Translations under genes and position numbers: made by a program
Notes under the pieces: generated by a model
What the model saw: the letters and a program-made list of their open reading frames with translations, nothing else
The model's database searches: none
Told to the model about the DNA's origin: nothing
NCBI GenBank assembly: GCA_004557125.1
Contig: SFET01000050.1
Location: forward strand, 1-22,757
Reading direction: 5' to 3'
DNA: 22,757 nt
DNA from: Clostridiales bacterium
GTDB lineage: Bacteria > Bacillota > Clostridia > Christensenellales > Aristaeellaceae
In this document: positions 15,106 through 20,617 of the stretch, in pieces
Numbering within the stretch: position 1 is the stretch's first letter
How the letters are laid out: each line of letters opens with the position of its first letter

Positions 15106-15872
15106 AGCTGCGGCACCATATCGATCGCCTGAAGCACTGGCTTCTGGAGCTGCTGTTTCCCCGGCGGGCCATGTGCATGGGCTGTGACAGCATGCTCGGC
15201 TGCGACCGGGACGACCTGTGCGAAAGCTGCCGTGAGCGGCTGTCCCGGAGCTGGGTGGGCGTGCGGGCAACCGATCCCACTCTGCGGCTGGACGGCGCGG
15301 CCTTTGCCTATCGCTATGCCGGCCCTGCGGGCGGACTGGTGCGCCGCCTGAAGTACGACGGCGTGCAGGTGTTGGCCGAGCGCATGTGCAGAGAGCTTGC
15401 CCGCGCGGCGGCGCTGCTGCGCGTTGGGGATGATGTGCTCGTCACCTGCGTGCCCATGCATCCCCGGCGGCTGCGATCGCGCGGCTTCAATCATGCGGAG
15501 CTGCTGGCCCGGGGCGCGGCCGGGGAGATGCAGCTGGAATTCGGCGACGTGCTGATGCGTACGCGCAACGCACCCCAGCAGGCGCGGCTGACCGACGCGG
15601 AGCGCAGGACCAATCTGAGGGGCGGCTTCGCGGTTCGTCCGGAGTGGTCGGAGCGCGTCGCAGGCCGGCGGATTCTGCTGATCGACGACGTATTTACCAC
15701 CGGCTCGACGGCCCATGCCTGTGCGTGCGCGCTGCGGGATGCCGGTGCAGCGAAGGTGTACTTTGCGGCCTATGCGTATGGAGGAGGAAGCAAACATGGA
15801 CAGAATTACCAGCGCAAAGAACCCCACGGTGCAGCGGCTGCGATCTCTGAAGGACGCAAAGGCGCGGCGTGA
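15102..15872 (+). CDS. comF: ComF family phosphoribosyltransferase-like protein
   Basis: This 256-residue ComF protein has an N-terminal double zinc-ribbon (Cys25, Cys28, Cys40, Cys43), then a phosphoribosyltransferase-like domain with RRLRSRGFNHAELLA and the PRPP loop ILLIDDVFTTGST (191-203). ComF proteins are cytosolic and support processing of single-stranded DNA during transformation in naturally competent bacteria; their precise reaction is unsettled. The GTG start at 15102 overlaps the recD2 stop (GTGA). The last 25 or so codons overlap the following methyltransferase gene in a different frame by 77 nt. That low-complexity tail (AYGGGSKHGQNY onward) is not a normal ComF end, so the stop may have been displaced by a small indel near 15790, or it is simply a long natural overlap. 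Confidence 0.9.
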   Translation: MKLRHHIDRLKHWLLELLFPRRAMCMGCDSMLGCDRDDLCESCRERLSRSWVGVRATDPTLRLDGAAFAYRYAGPAGGLVRRLKYDGVQVLAERMCRELARAAALLRVGDDVLVTCVPMHPRRLRSRGFNHAELLARGAAGEMQLEFGDVLMRTRNAPQQARLTDAERRTNLRGGFAVRPEWSERVAGRRILLIDDVFTTGSTAHACACALRDAGAAKVYFAAYAYGGGSKHGQNYQRKEPHGAAAAISEGRKGAA

Positions 15873-16560
15873 AGCGGGCCTGTTTCTGGTGGAGGGCGAG
15901 GTGATGATCCGCGAGGCTCTGGGCTGCGGCCTGAAGCTGCGTGAACTGGCGGCGGAGGAGACCCACGCGGACTTCGCCCGGGAGGTCTGCGGCGGCGTGC
16001 GGGGCTGCATCGTGCCCCGCAGCCTGCTGGAGACGATCTGCGACACCCGCACACCCCAGGGCGTGTGCGCGGCCTTCGAGCTGCCGGAGCCGGTGGCGCC
16101 GGAGGATCTGCCGGAGCGCATCGTGGCGCTGGACGGCGTGCAGGACCCGGGCAACCTGGGCACCATCTGGCGCACGGCGGACGCGGCGGGTTTTCAGGCG
16201 CTGCTGCTGGGCGCGGGCGGTGCGGATCCGCTGTCGCCCAAGGTGCAGCGCGCGGCCATGGGATCCGGCTTCCGCGTGCCCTTCTGTGCTGCGCCGGAGC
16301 TGGCGGAGGCCCTGACGGCGCTGCGGAAGCGGGGCTACCGGGTGTTCGCGTCGGACTTGAGCGGTGCGGACTTCTACGCCCGACCGGACGCGGGGGAGAA
16401 GTTCGTGCTGGTGATCGGCAACGAGGCCCGCGGCATCTCCGACGCGGTGCGGGAGGCGGCGGACTGCCGGGTGAAGCTGCCCATGCGCGGCGGCGCGGAG
16501 TCGCTGAACGCGGCGGTGGCGGCAGGCATCATGATGTACGAGCTGATGCGCGGTAAATAA
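15796..16560 (+). CDS. TrmH/SpoU-family RNA 2'-O-methyltransferase
   Basis: The 254-residue SAM-dependent SPOUT methyltransferase modifies ribose 2'-OH in tRNA or rRNA. It has an N-terminal substrate-binding domain (ITSAKNPTVQRLRSLKDAKARREAGLFLVEGE, a typical opening), then the knotted domain: motif 1 ALDGVQDPGNLGTIWRTADAAGF, motif 2 VIGNEARGISD around 207-217, and motif 3 MRGGAESLNAAVAAGIMMYE. All catalytic-type residues are in place. The ATG at 15796 has a GGAGGAGG ribosome site. Annotated homologues are variously called RlmB, TsnR or YsgA, and the target nucleotide cannot be told from sequence. An intrinsic terminator follows within 15 bp. Confidence 0.92.
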   Translation: MDRITSAKNPTVQRLRSLKDAKARREAGLFLVEGEVMIREALGCGLKLRELAAEETHADFAREVCGGVRGCIVPRSLLETICDTRTPQGVCAAFELPEPVAPEDLPERIVALDGVQDPGNLGTIWRTADAAGFQALLLGAGGADPLSPKVQRAAMGSGFRVPFCAAPELAEALTALRKRGYRVFASDLSGADFYARPDAGEKFVLVIGNEARGISDAVREAADCRVKLPMRGGAESLNAAVAAGIMMYELMRGK

Positions 16561-16570
16561 TATGGAAGCT

Positions 16571-16600
16571 GCGTCCGAATGACAATTCGGGCGCGCTTTT
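16571..16600 (+). terminator. Intrinsic terminator after the panT-to-trmH cluster
   Basis: GCGTCCGAAT (16571-16580) pairs with ATTCGGGCGC (16585-16594) around GACA, with one G-U pair, then GC and TTTT. It lies 11 bp after the methyltransferase stop codon and separates this cluster from the hydrolase promoter. Confidence 0.8.
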
Positions 16601-16621
16601 GTATCTTTGGTGCGAAGGGAC

Positions 16622-16650
16622 TTGCGTTGCAGAGGCGCGGGCGCTATACT
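16622..16650 (+). promoter_or_regulatory. Promoter of the secreted hydrolase gene
   Basis: TTGCGT (16622-16627), 17 bp, TATACT (16645-16650), then GGAGGG and the ATG 34 bp downstream of the -10. It directly follows the terminator of the preceding cluster, so the hydrolase is likely its own transcription unit. Confidence 0.65.
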
Positions 16651-16683
16651 GAACGCAGAAATGACCCAAGGGAGGGAAAATGT

Positions 16684-18027
16684 ATGCGGAAAATGCTTGT
16701 GATGATGCTGGCGCTTACGCTGCTGGCGACGGGCCTTGCCTTTGCGGAGAGCGATCTGAAGGCACAGGCGGAGGCGGACTGCGACGCGCTGCTGGCGGGG
16801 GACTTCGCTGCGGTTGCCGAGCGCTTTGACGAAAACATGGCGGCGGTGCTGGACGCGGACGGCCTTGCGCAGAGCTGGAGCGCCGTCGCGCCGCTGCTGG
16901 GCGAATACCTGGGCCGGGGCGAGGCCGAGCTGACACAGCAGGGCGATTTCACCGTTGCGGTGCTTCAGGCGCGCTTTGCCAACAGCAATCTGAAGGTGCA
17001 GATCGCCTACGACGCTGCGGAGCGCATCGGCGGCATGCAGATGCAGCCCGTCGCGCCGGAGACCACCGACAATGCAGAGGGGACGGGCGCGTGGACGGAG
17101 GTCGAGCTGACGGTCGAAGCCGATCCTGCGTATCCGCTGGGCGCGACGCTGTGCCTGCCCGTGGGCGGGGACGAGATGCTTTCGCCGGTGGTGGTGCTGG
17201 TGCAGGGCTCCGGCTCCTCCGACCGCAACGAGGCGATCCTGCAGAACGCGCCGTTTCAGGACATCGCCCACGGCCTTGCGGAGCTGGGCGTGGCCACGCT
17301 GCGCTACGACAAGCGCACCTTCGTCTACCCCGAGTGCGCCGGGGACACTGGCCTGGACATCGACATCCGGGCGGAGATGCTGGACGACGTGAACGCCGCC
17401 ATCGATCTGATGCGCACGGACGGGCGCGTGGATGGAAGCCGCATCTTCGTGCTGGGGCACTCGCTGGGCGGCATGATGGTTCCGGCCATCGCCGCGGAGA
17501 ACCCCGATCTGGCGGGCGCGATCTCCATGGCGGGCTCGCTGCGCAGGCTGTGGGAGATCGTGTACGACCAGAATCAGGAGGCCATCGCGGCCTACGACGC
17601 GGTTGAGCTGCCCGAGGCCCAGCGCGCGACGCTGGACGCGCAGGTTGCTCAGATCGAGGCCGACATGGAGACCTTCCGGGGCGGCATCTCTGAGCTTTCG
17701 GACGATGCGCTGCTGCTGGGTGTCCCGGTGCGCTACTGGAGGTCGCTGGAGGAATATGCGGGCGAACACTTCATCGACGAACTCAAGCTGCCGCTGCTGA
17801 TCCTGCAGGGCGACGCGGACTTCCAGGTCTACGCAGACGTTGACTATCCGCTGTGGCAGGAAGCGCTGGCGGGCCGGGACAACGTGAGCTTCTGCCTCTA
17901 CGAGGGCCTGAACCACCTGATGATGCCCACCCAAGGCATGCGCGACACCACCGAGTACGTCACGCCGTCCCACGTGCGGGAGGACGTGATCGCGGACATC
18001 GCGGATTTCGTGAACGGAATTGCATAA
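16684..18027 (+). CDS. Secreted alpha/beta hydrolase with N-terminal DUF3887-like domain
   Basis: The 447-residue protein begins with a signal peptide (MRKMLVMMLALTLLATGLAFA, about 21 residues, cleavage before Glu). Residues about 25-120 resemble the DUF3887 domain often placed before such hydrolases. The rest is an alpha/beta hydrolase of the dienelactone hydrolase/S9-like type: VVLVQGSGSSDRNE forming the oxyanion region, the nucleophile elbow GHSLGG with Ser260, a candidate acid at Asp377 or Asp379 in LQGDADFQV, and His411 in EGLNHLMM. It is expected to act outside the membrane as an esterase or peptidase-like enzyme; the substrate is unknown. The start at 16684 is chosen for GGAGGG 7 nt upstream and the clean signal peptide. 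It carries no lipobox cysteine. Confidence 0.87.
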   Translation: MRKMLVMMLALTLLATGLAFAESDLKAQAEADCDALLAGDFAAVAERFDENMAAVLDADGLAQSWSAVAPLLGEYLGRGEAELTQQGDFTVAVLQARFANSNLKVQIAYDAAERIGGMQMQPVAPETTDNAEGTGAWTEVELTVEADPAYPLGATLCLPVGGDEMLSPVVVLVQGSGSSDRNEAILQNAPFQDIAHGLAELGVATLRYDKRTFVYPECAGDTGLDIDIRAEMLDDVNAAIDLMRTDGRVDGSRIFVLGHSLGGMMVPAIAAENPDLAGAISMAGSLRRLWEIVYDQNQEAIAAYDAVELPEAQRATLDAQVAQIEADMETFRGGISELSDDALLLGVPVRYWRSLEEYAGEHFIDELKLPLLILQGDADFQVYADVDYPLWQEALAGRDNVSFCLYEGLNHLMMPTQGMRDTTEYVTPSHVREDVIADIADFVNGIA

Positions 18028-18040
18028 GAATAATATACAA

Positions 18041-18072
18041 AGAAGCAGGCGAAGTTTTCTCCGCCTGCTTCT
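18041..18072. terminator. Terminator hairpin after the hydrolase gene
   Basis: AGAAGCAGGCG (18041-18051) pairs perfectly with CGCCTGCTTCT (18062-18072) around a 10-nt loop. The plus-strand tail is only AGTTTG; the minus-strand tail TTGTATATT is better. It sits 14 bp after the hydrolase stop and may terminate transcripts from both sides. Confidence 0.6.
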
Positions 18073-18361
18073 AGTTTGTCCAATACCTTGCGCAGAACAG
18101 CCTGGAAAATCGAGCCCGGCGGCGTGTACGGCGGGTTCGCAGCTGATTTTGCTGTATGCACCGGCCGCACTGCAACGTATTGCAGCGGCCGGCAGCACGC
18201 CGAAGTGAATCGAAAATTCACCGGCGGCTGGTCGCGGCTCCTTTGGAGACCGACTGCTATGGCAAAATCGCTTCCTTGCAGTTTTTGCGACCGGGATTGC
18301 TTGCAATTCAAGCAAAAACTGGAGGGGGTGGTAGTGGAGGGGGAGATGGCTCCCCCTCCAC
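18073..18361. other. Structured intergenic region with consecutive hairpins, no convincing gene
   Basis: This 290-bp gap between the convergent hydrolase and spoVAE genes is packed with inverted repeats. CCGGCCG-CA-CTGCAA (18161-18175) pairs with TTGCAGCGGCCGG (18180-18192), giving 13 bp with a 2-nt bulge. CAGTTTTTGC (18279-18288) pairs with GCAAAAACTG (18312-18321), enclosing the alternative hairpin TTGCTTG/CAAGCAA (18297-18315). GTGGAGGGGGAG (18334-18345) pairs with CTCCCCCTCCAC (18350-18361), ending one base before the spoVAE stop codon. Both strands hold open frames, but none has a proper ribosome site or recognisable domain. It resembles a palindromic intergenic repeat or a structured RNA; copy number elsewhere in the genome is unknown. 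Confidence 0.5.
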
Positions 18362-18362
18362 T

Positions 18363-18731
18363 TTAGCTCTTTGCATGGGGCTTGAAGATCAGCGCGTTGA
18401 GCAGGCCGAAGAGGATGGCGGCGGCGATGCCTGCGGCGTTGCGGGTGATGCCGCCGGTGAACGCGCCCCAGAAGCCGTACTTCTGCACGCCCTCGAATGC
18501 GCCCATGGCCAGGTTGTAGCCGAAGCCCGTCAGCGGCACCGTGGCCCCGGCCCCGGCGAAGTCCACCAGCGGCTTGTAGATTCCCAGCGCGCCCAGAAAC
18601 ACGCCCAGCACCACGAACAGCACCAGGATGCGCGCGCTGGTCAGCTTGGTCAGCGACATCAACAGCTGACCCACCACGCAGATCAGTCCGCCTACGACGA
18701 AGGCCTTTGCAAACATCAGAACGGTATCCAC
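18363..18731 (-). CDS. spoVAE: Stage V sporulation protein AE (SpoVAE, SpoVAEb-type)
   Basis: A 122-residue membrane protein with about four helices, matching the SpoVAEb subunit length. Characteristic stretches are FVVGGLICVVGQLL near the N-terminus and DFAGAGATVPLTGFGYNLAMGAFEG in the middle, which is paralogous to SpoVAC. With SpoVAC it is part of the inner-membrane machinery that moves dipicolinic acid and calcium into and out of the spore core. The GTG start at 18731 follows the spoVAD stop directly (TAAGTG), with GAAGGAGG 7 nt upstream. It is the last gene of the operon. Confidence 0.93.
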   Translation of the reverse strand: MDTVLMFAKAFVVGGLICVVGQLLMSLTKLTSARILVLFVVLGVFLGALGIYKPLVDFAGAGATVPLTGFGYNLAMGAFEGVQKYGFWGAFTGGITRNAAGIAAAILFGLLNALIFKPHAKS

Positions 18732-19748
18732 TTACGCACCTCCTTCGATGCACACCGCGTAGGAAATGGAGGGGATCGTCTCGCCCTGCAGCGTGCTGGT
18801 GGGGCTGAGCATCGCGCCGGAGCCTGCGATGAGAATCCGCCGCAGCTCGCCGCTCTCCACCCGCCGCAGAAGCCACCCGCAGCTCACTGCCGCCACGCAG
18901 CCGCAGCCGCTGCCGCCGGCGTGGGGATCCTGCTCCTGGGAGAACAGGGAGTTGCCGCAGTCGATCAGCTTGCCGTCGGGCATCTCCACGCCGCCGCGCT
19001 TGAACAGCTCCATCAGCAGGTTGCGCCCGATCCAGCCCAGGTCGCCGGTGGCAATCAGGTCATAATCATCGGCCGTGCGGCCCGTGTCCTGCAGGTGGGC
19101 CACGATGGTGTCGTACACCGCCGGGGCCATGGCCGCGCCCATGTGGTTCGCATCCTTGATCTGCTGATCCACCACGCGCCCCACCGTGCCGCTGCATACC
19201 TTTAAGTCCTGCGACTGGGCGTTTGCCGTCAGCAGCGCGCAGCCGCAGGCGGTGGAGGTCCAGGAGGCCTGGGGAGGTCGCTGGGTACCCATCTCCAGCG
19301 GCATGCGGAACTGGCGCTCGGCGGTGCAGAAATGGCTGGATGCGCAGCAGATGGCGTTCTCCAGGAAGCCGCCGGAGAGCAGCGCCCCGCCCAGCACCAG
19401 CGACTGAACGAAGGTGGAGCACGCGCCGTACTGGCCGAAGAAGGGGACGCCCAGCGCCCGGGCCGCGAAGCTGGACGCGATGATCTGGTTGTTCAGGTCG
19501 CCGCTGATCATCGCCTGCACGTCCTCCGGGCGGAGACTTGCCTGCTTCAGCGTGTGATCCACCGCCCGGCGCACCATCTCGCCCTCCGCCAGCTCCCAGC
19601 TCTTCATGCCCAGCAGGTCGTCGTCCAGCAGGATGTCGAACTGATCCGCCAGCGGGCCCTTGCTCTCCTTGGGGCCGACGATGCTGGTGCGCGCGGCGAT
19701 GCGCGGCGGATGGTCGTACACGAAGGTCTGTCTGCCCACTCTGCTCAC
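18732..19748 (-). CDS. spoVAD: Stage V sporulation protein AD (SpoVAD)
   Basis: This 338-residue protein has a thiolase-like fold and, in Bacillus, binds dipicolinic acid at the forespore membrane. Recognisable stretches are RQTFVYDHPPRIAARTSIVGPKE at the N-terminus, GDLNNQIIASSFAARALGVPFFGQYGACSTFVQSL, SHFCTAERQFRMPLE, QRPPQASWTSTACG, MGAAMAPAVYDTI and a glycine-rich AGGSGCGC. GTG 19748 is chosen because it forms a GTGA overlap with the spoVAC stop and gives an N-terminus aligned with Bacillus SpoVAD (MSRVGRQTF against MKLTGKQTW). An upstream GTG at 19757 is possible but less likely. Confidence 0.94.
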   Translation of the reverse strand: MSRVGRQTFVYDHPPRIAARTSIVGPKESKGPLADQFDILLDDDLLGMKSWELAEGEMVRRAVDHTLKQASLRPEDVQAMISGDLNNQIIASSFAARALGVPFFGQYGACSTFVQSLVLGGALLSGGFLENAICCASSHFCTAERQFRMPLEMGTQRPPQASWTSTACGCALLTANAQSQDLKVCSGTVGRVVDQQIKDANHMGAAMAPAVYDTIVAHLQDTGRTADDYDLIATGDLGWIGRNLLMELFKRGGVEMPDGKLIDCGNSLFSQEQDPHAGGSGCGCVAAVSCGWLLRRVESGELRRILIAGSGAMLSPTSTLQGETIPSISYAVCIEGGA

Positions 19749-20203
19749 AGAAACCACATCCTTGCGATCCAGTAGATGATGCCCACCAGCATGGAGCTGG
19801 TGATGCCGTAGGCCAGCACCGGCCCGGCCAGCTGGAAGATGCGCGCGCCCACGCCCATCACCATGCCCTCCCGGCGGTACTCAATGGCCGGGGCCGCCAC
19901 GGAGTTGGCAAAGCCCGTGATGGGCACGATGGAGCCCGCTCCGGCGTAGCGGCCGATCTGGTCGTACACGCCGATGCCGGTGAGGGTGGTGCCCAGAAAG
20001 ATCAGCACCACCGAGGTGAACATCGGCGCGGTCATTTCCGAGAGCTCGAGCGCCTCGCCCAGCAGGTTCAGCGCCTGGCCGATGCAGCAGATCACGCCGC
20101 CCACCCAGAAGGCGCGCACGCAGCCCCGCAGGTGGCGCGAGGGTGGCGTCATTTCGGATACGAGCTTGGAGTATGCTTCAGGGGAGATTGGCTGTCGGTC
20201 CAT
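19745..20203 (-). CDS. spoVAC: Stage V sporulation protein AC (SpoVAC)
   Basis: The 152-residue membrane protein has about four helices and the SpoVAC hallmarks: an N-terminal cytosolic stretch ending in SPEAYSKLVSEMTPPS, AFWVGGVICCIGQALN, GVYDQIGRYAGAGSIVPITGFANSVAAPAIEYRREG and a hydrophobic C-terminus. In Bacillus SpoVAC behaves as a mechanosensitive channel for dipicolinic acid. The ATG at 20203 has AAGGAGG 9 nt upstream; a longer reading frame exists upstream but lacks a ribosome site and overlaps two small genes. Spacing to spoVAD is a four-base overlap. SpoVAA, AB, AEa and AF are not seen next to it. Confidence 0.94.
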   Translation of the reverse strand: MDRQPISPEAYSKLVSEMTPPSRHLRGCVRAFWVGGVICCIGQALNLLGEALELSEMTAPMFTSVVLIFLGTTLTGIGVYDQIGRYAGAGSIVPITGFANSVAAPAIEYRREGMVMGVGARIFQLAGPVLAYGITSSMLVGIIYWIARMWFL

Positions 20204-20318
20204 CTTGCTTGTCCTCCTTGTTGCGGATGCGCTCGCTGCCGCCGGGGAAGCGGGCTTCGTCCAGCGTGTAGCGGCCGGGAAATTCGATGTCGATGGCACG
20301 GGGATCAGGCCGTCGCAT
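20178..20318 (-). CDS. Small hydrophilic ORF (46 aa) upstream of spoVAC, unknown function
   Basis: The frame starts at ATG 20318 with GGGAGG 9 nt upstream and ends at TGA 20178. Its start lies 14 nt inside the preceding small gene and its last 26 nt lie inside spoVAC. The non-overlapping part uses almost only G or C at third codon positions, like the neighbouring genes, which supports real coding. The peptide is charged, with an N-terminal MRRPDPRAIDIEFPGRY stretch and a Lys/Asp/Glu-rich middle (residues 29-40). No membrane segment or known domain is seen. Its place between two cotranscribed genes suggests a forespore role or a translational coupling element for spoVAC. Function is not known to me. 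Confidence 0.55.
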   Translation of the reverse strand: MRRPDPRAIDIEFPGRYTLDEARFPGGSERIRNKEDKQDGPTANLP

Positions 20319-20472
20319 GGCGCAGCACCTCCCAAACGAAGTGCGCACCGGCGCTGATGCGGGTGGCTTCCGGCGGATGCAGGAGCATCCATGCGATGGC
20401 GATCAGGCAGGCGAGGATGCCCAGGACCAGCGCTGCAAAGATCCACGCGCAGGGAAACAGGTGCTTTTGCAT
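20305..20472 (-). CDS. Small single-membrane-span protein (55 aa) at the head of the spoVA operon, unknown function
   Basis: ATG 20472 is chosen over the upstream ATG at 20490 because GGAGG lies 8 nt before it. The 55-residue product has a short basic N-terminus (MQKH), one strong membrane helix at about 8-31 (AWIFAALVLGILACLIAIAWMLL) and a short C-terminal tail. It begins about 50 nt after a sigma-G-like promoter and overlaps the next small frame, so it would be made in the forespore together with SpoVAC. No family is recognised. Small membrane proteins are common in sporulation complexes, but its role here is inference. Confidence 0.55.
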   Translation of the reverse strand: MQKHLFPCAWIFAALVLGILACLIAIAWMLLHPPEATRISAGAHFVWEVLRHATA

Positions 20473-20529
20473 GGCAAAAACCTCCGTCATAGGAGTTTTT
20501 CCCGGCTGGATTTCTCCGGGAATTGCAGT

Positions 20530-20559
20530 TATTTTGCACGGATTTGCGCCGGTTTATGA
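20530..20559 (-). promoter_or_regulatory. Sigma-G-like forespore promoter for the spoVA operon
   Basis: On the minus strand TCATA (20559-20555), 18 bp, CAAAATA (20536-20530). Compared with the Bacillus sigma-G consensus GHATR-N18-CATWHTA this is four of five and six of seven matches with ideal spacing. spoVA is a known sigma-G operon. No good sigma-A promoter is seen. An inverted repeat TTCCCGG/CCGGGAA (20499-20522) lies just downstream in the leader. Confidence 0.5.
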
Positions 20560-20569
20560 CGCTACAGAC

Positions 20570-20607
20570 AAAAAAAGCGCCGCATGGAAGGAGCTTCCAT
20601 GCGGCGC
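20570..20607 (-). terminator. Intrinsic terminator after the Ig-repeat/GDPD gene
   Basis: A 14-bp perfect stem (20577-20590 with 20594-20607, sequence GCGCCGCATGGAAG and its complement) with a tiny loop, followed on the minus strand by seven T (20576-20570). It starts 11 bp after the GDPD stop codon and ends about 10 bp before the predicted spoVA promoter, insulating the two units. Confidence 0.93.
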
Positions 20608-20617
20608 GAAATGGATT

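Noticed and set aside
18076..18366. Short proteins encoded on either strand of the 18.1-18.36 kb gap
   Set aside because: Frames are open on both strands, but starts lack ribosome sites, the sequence is dominated by hairpins, and one frame runs into the spoVAE stop-proximal hairpin.
15694..18876. A 1060-codon open frame on the minus strand across trmH, the hydrolase and spoVAE
   Set aside because: It runs antisense to two well-supported plus-strand genes and continues across an intergenic region and a third gene; no motif or ribosome site supports it.
20204..20539. N-terminally extended SpoVAC starting near 20539
   Set aside because: The upstream part has no similarity to SpoVAC, no ribosome site, and overlaps two better-supported small genes and the predicted promoter; AAGGAGG before 20203 decides the start.
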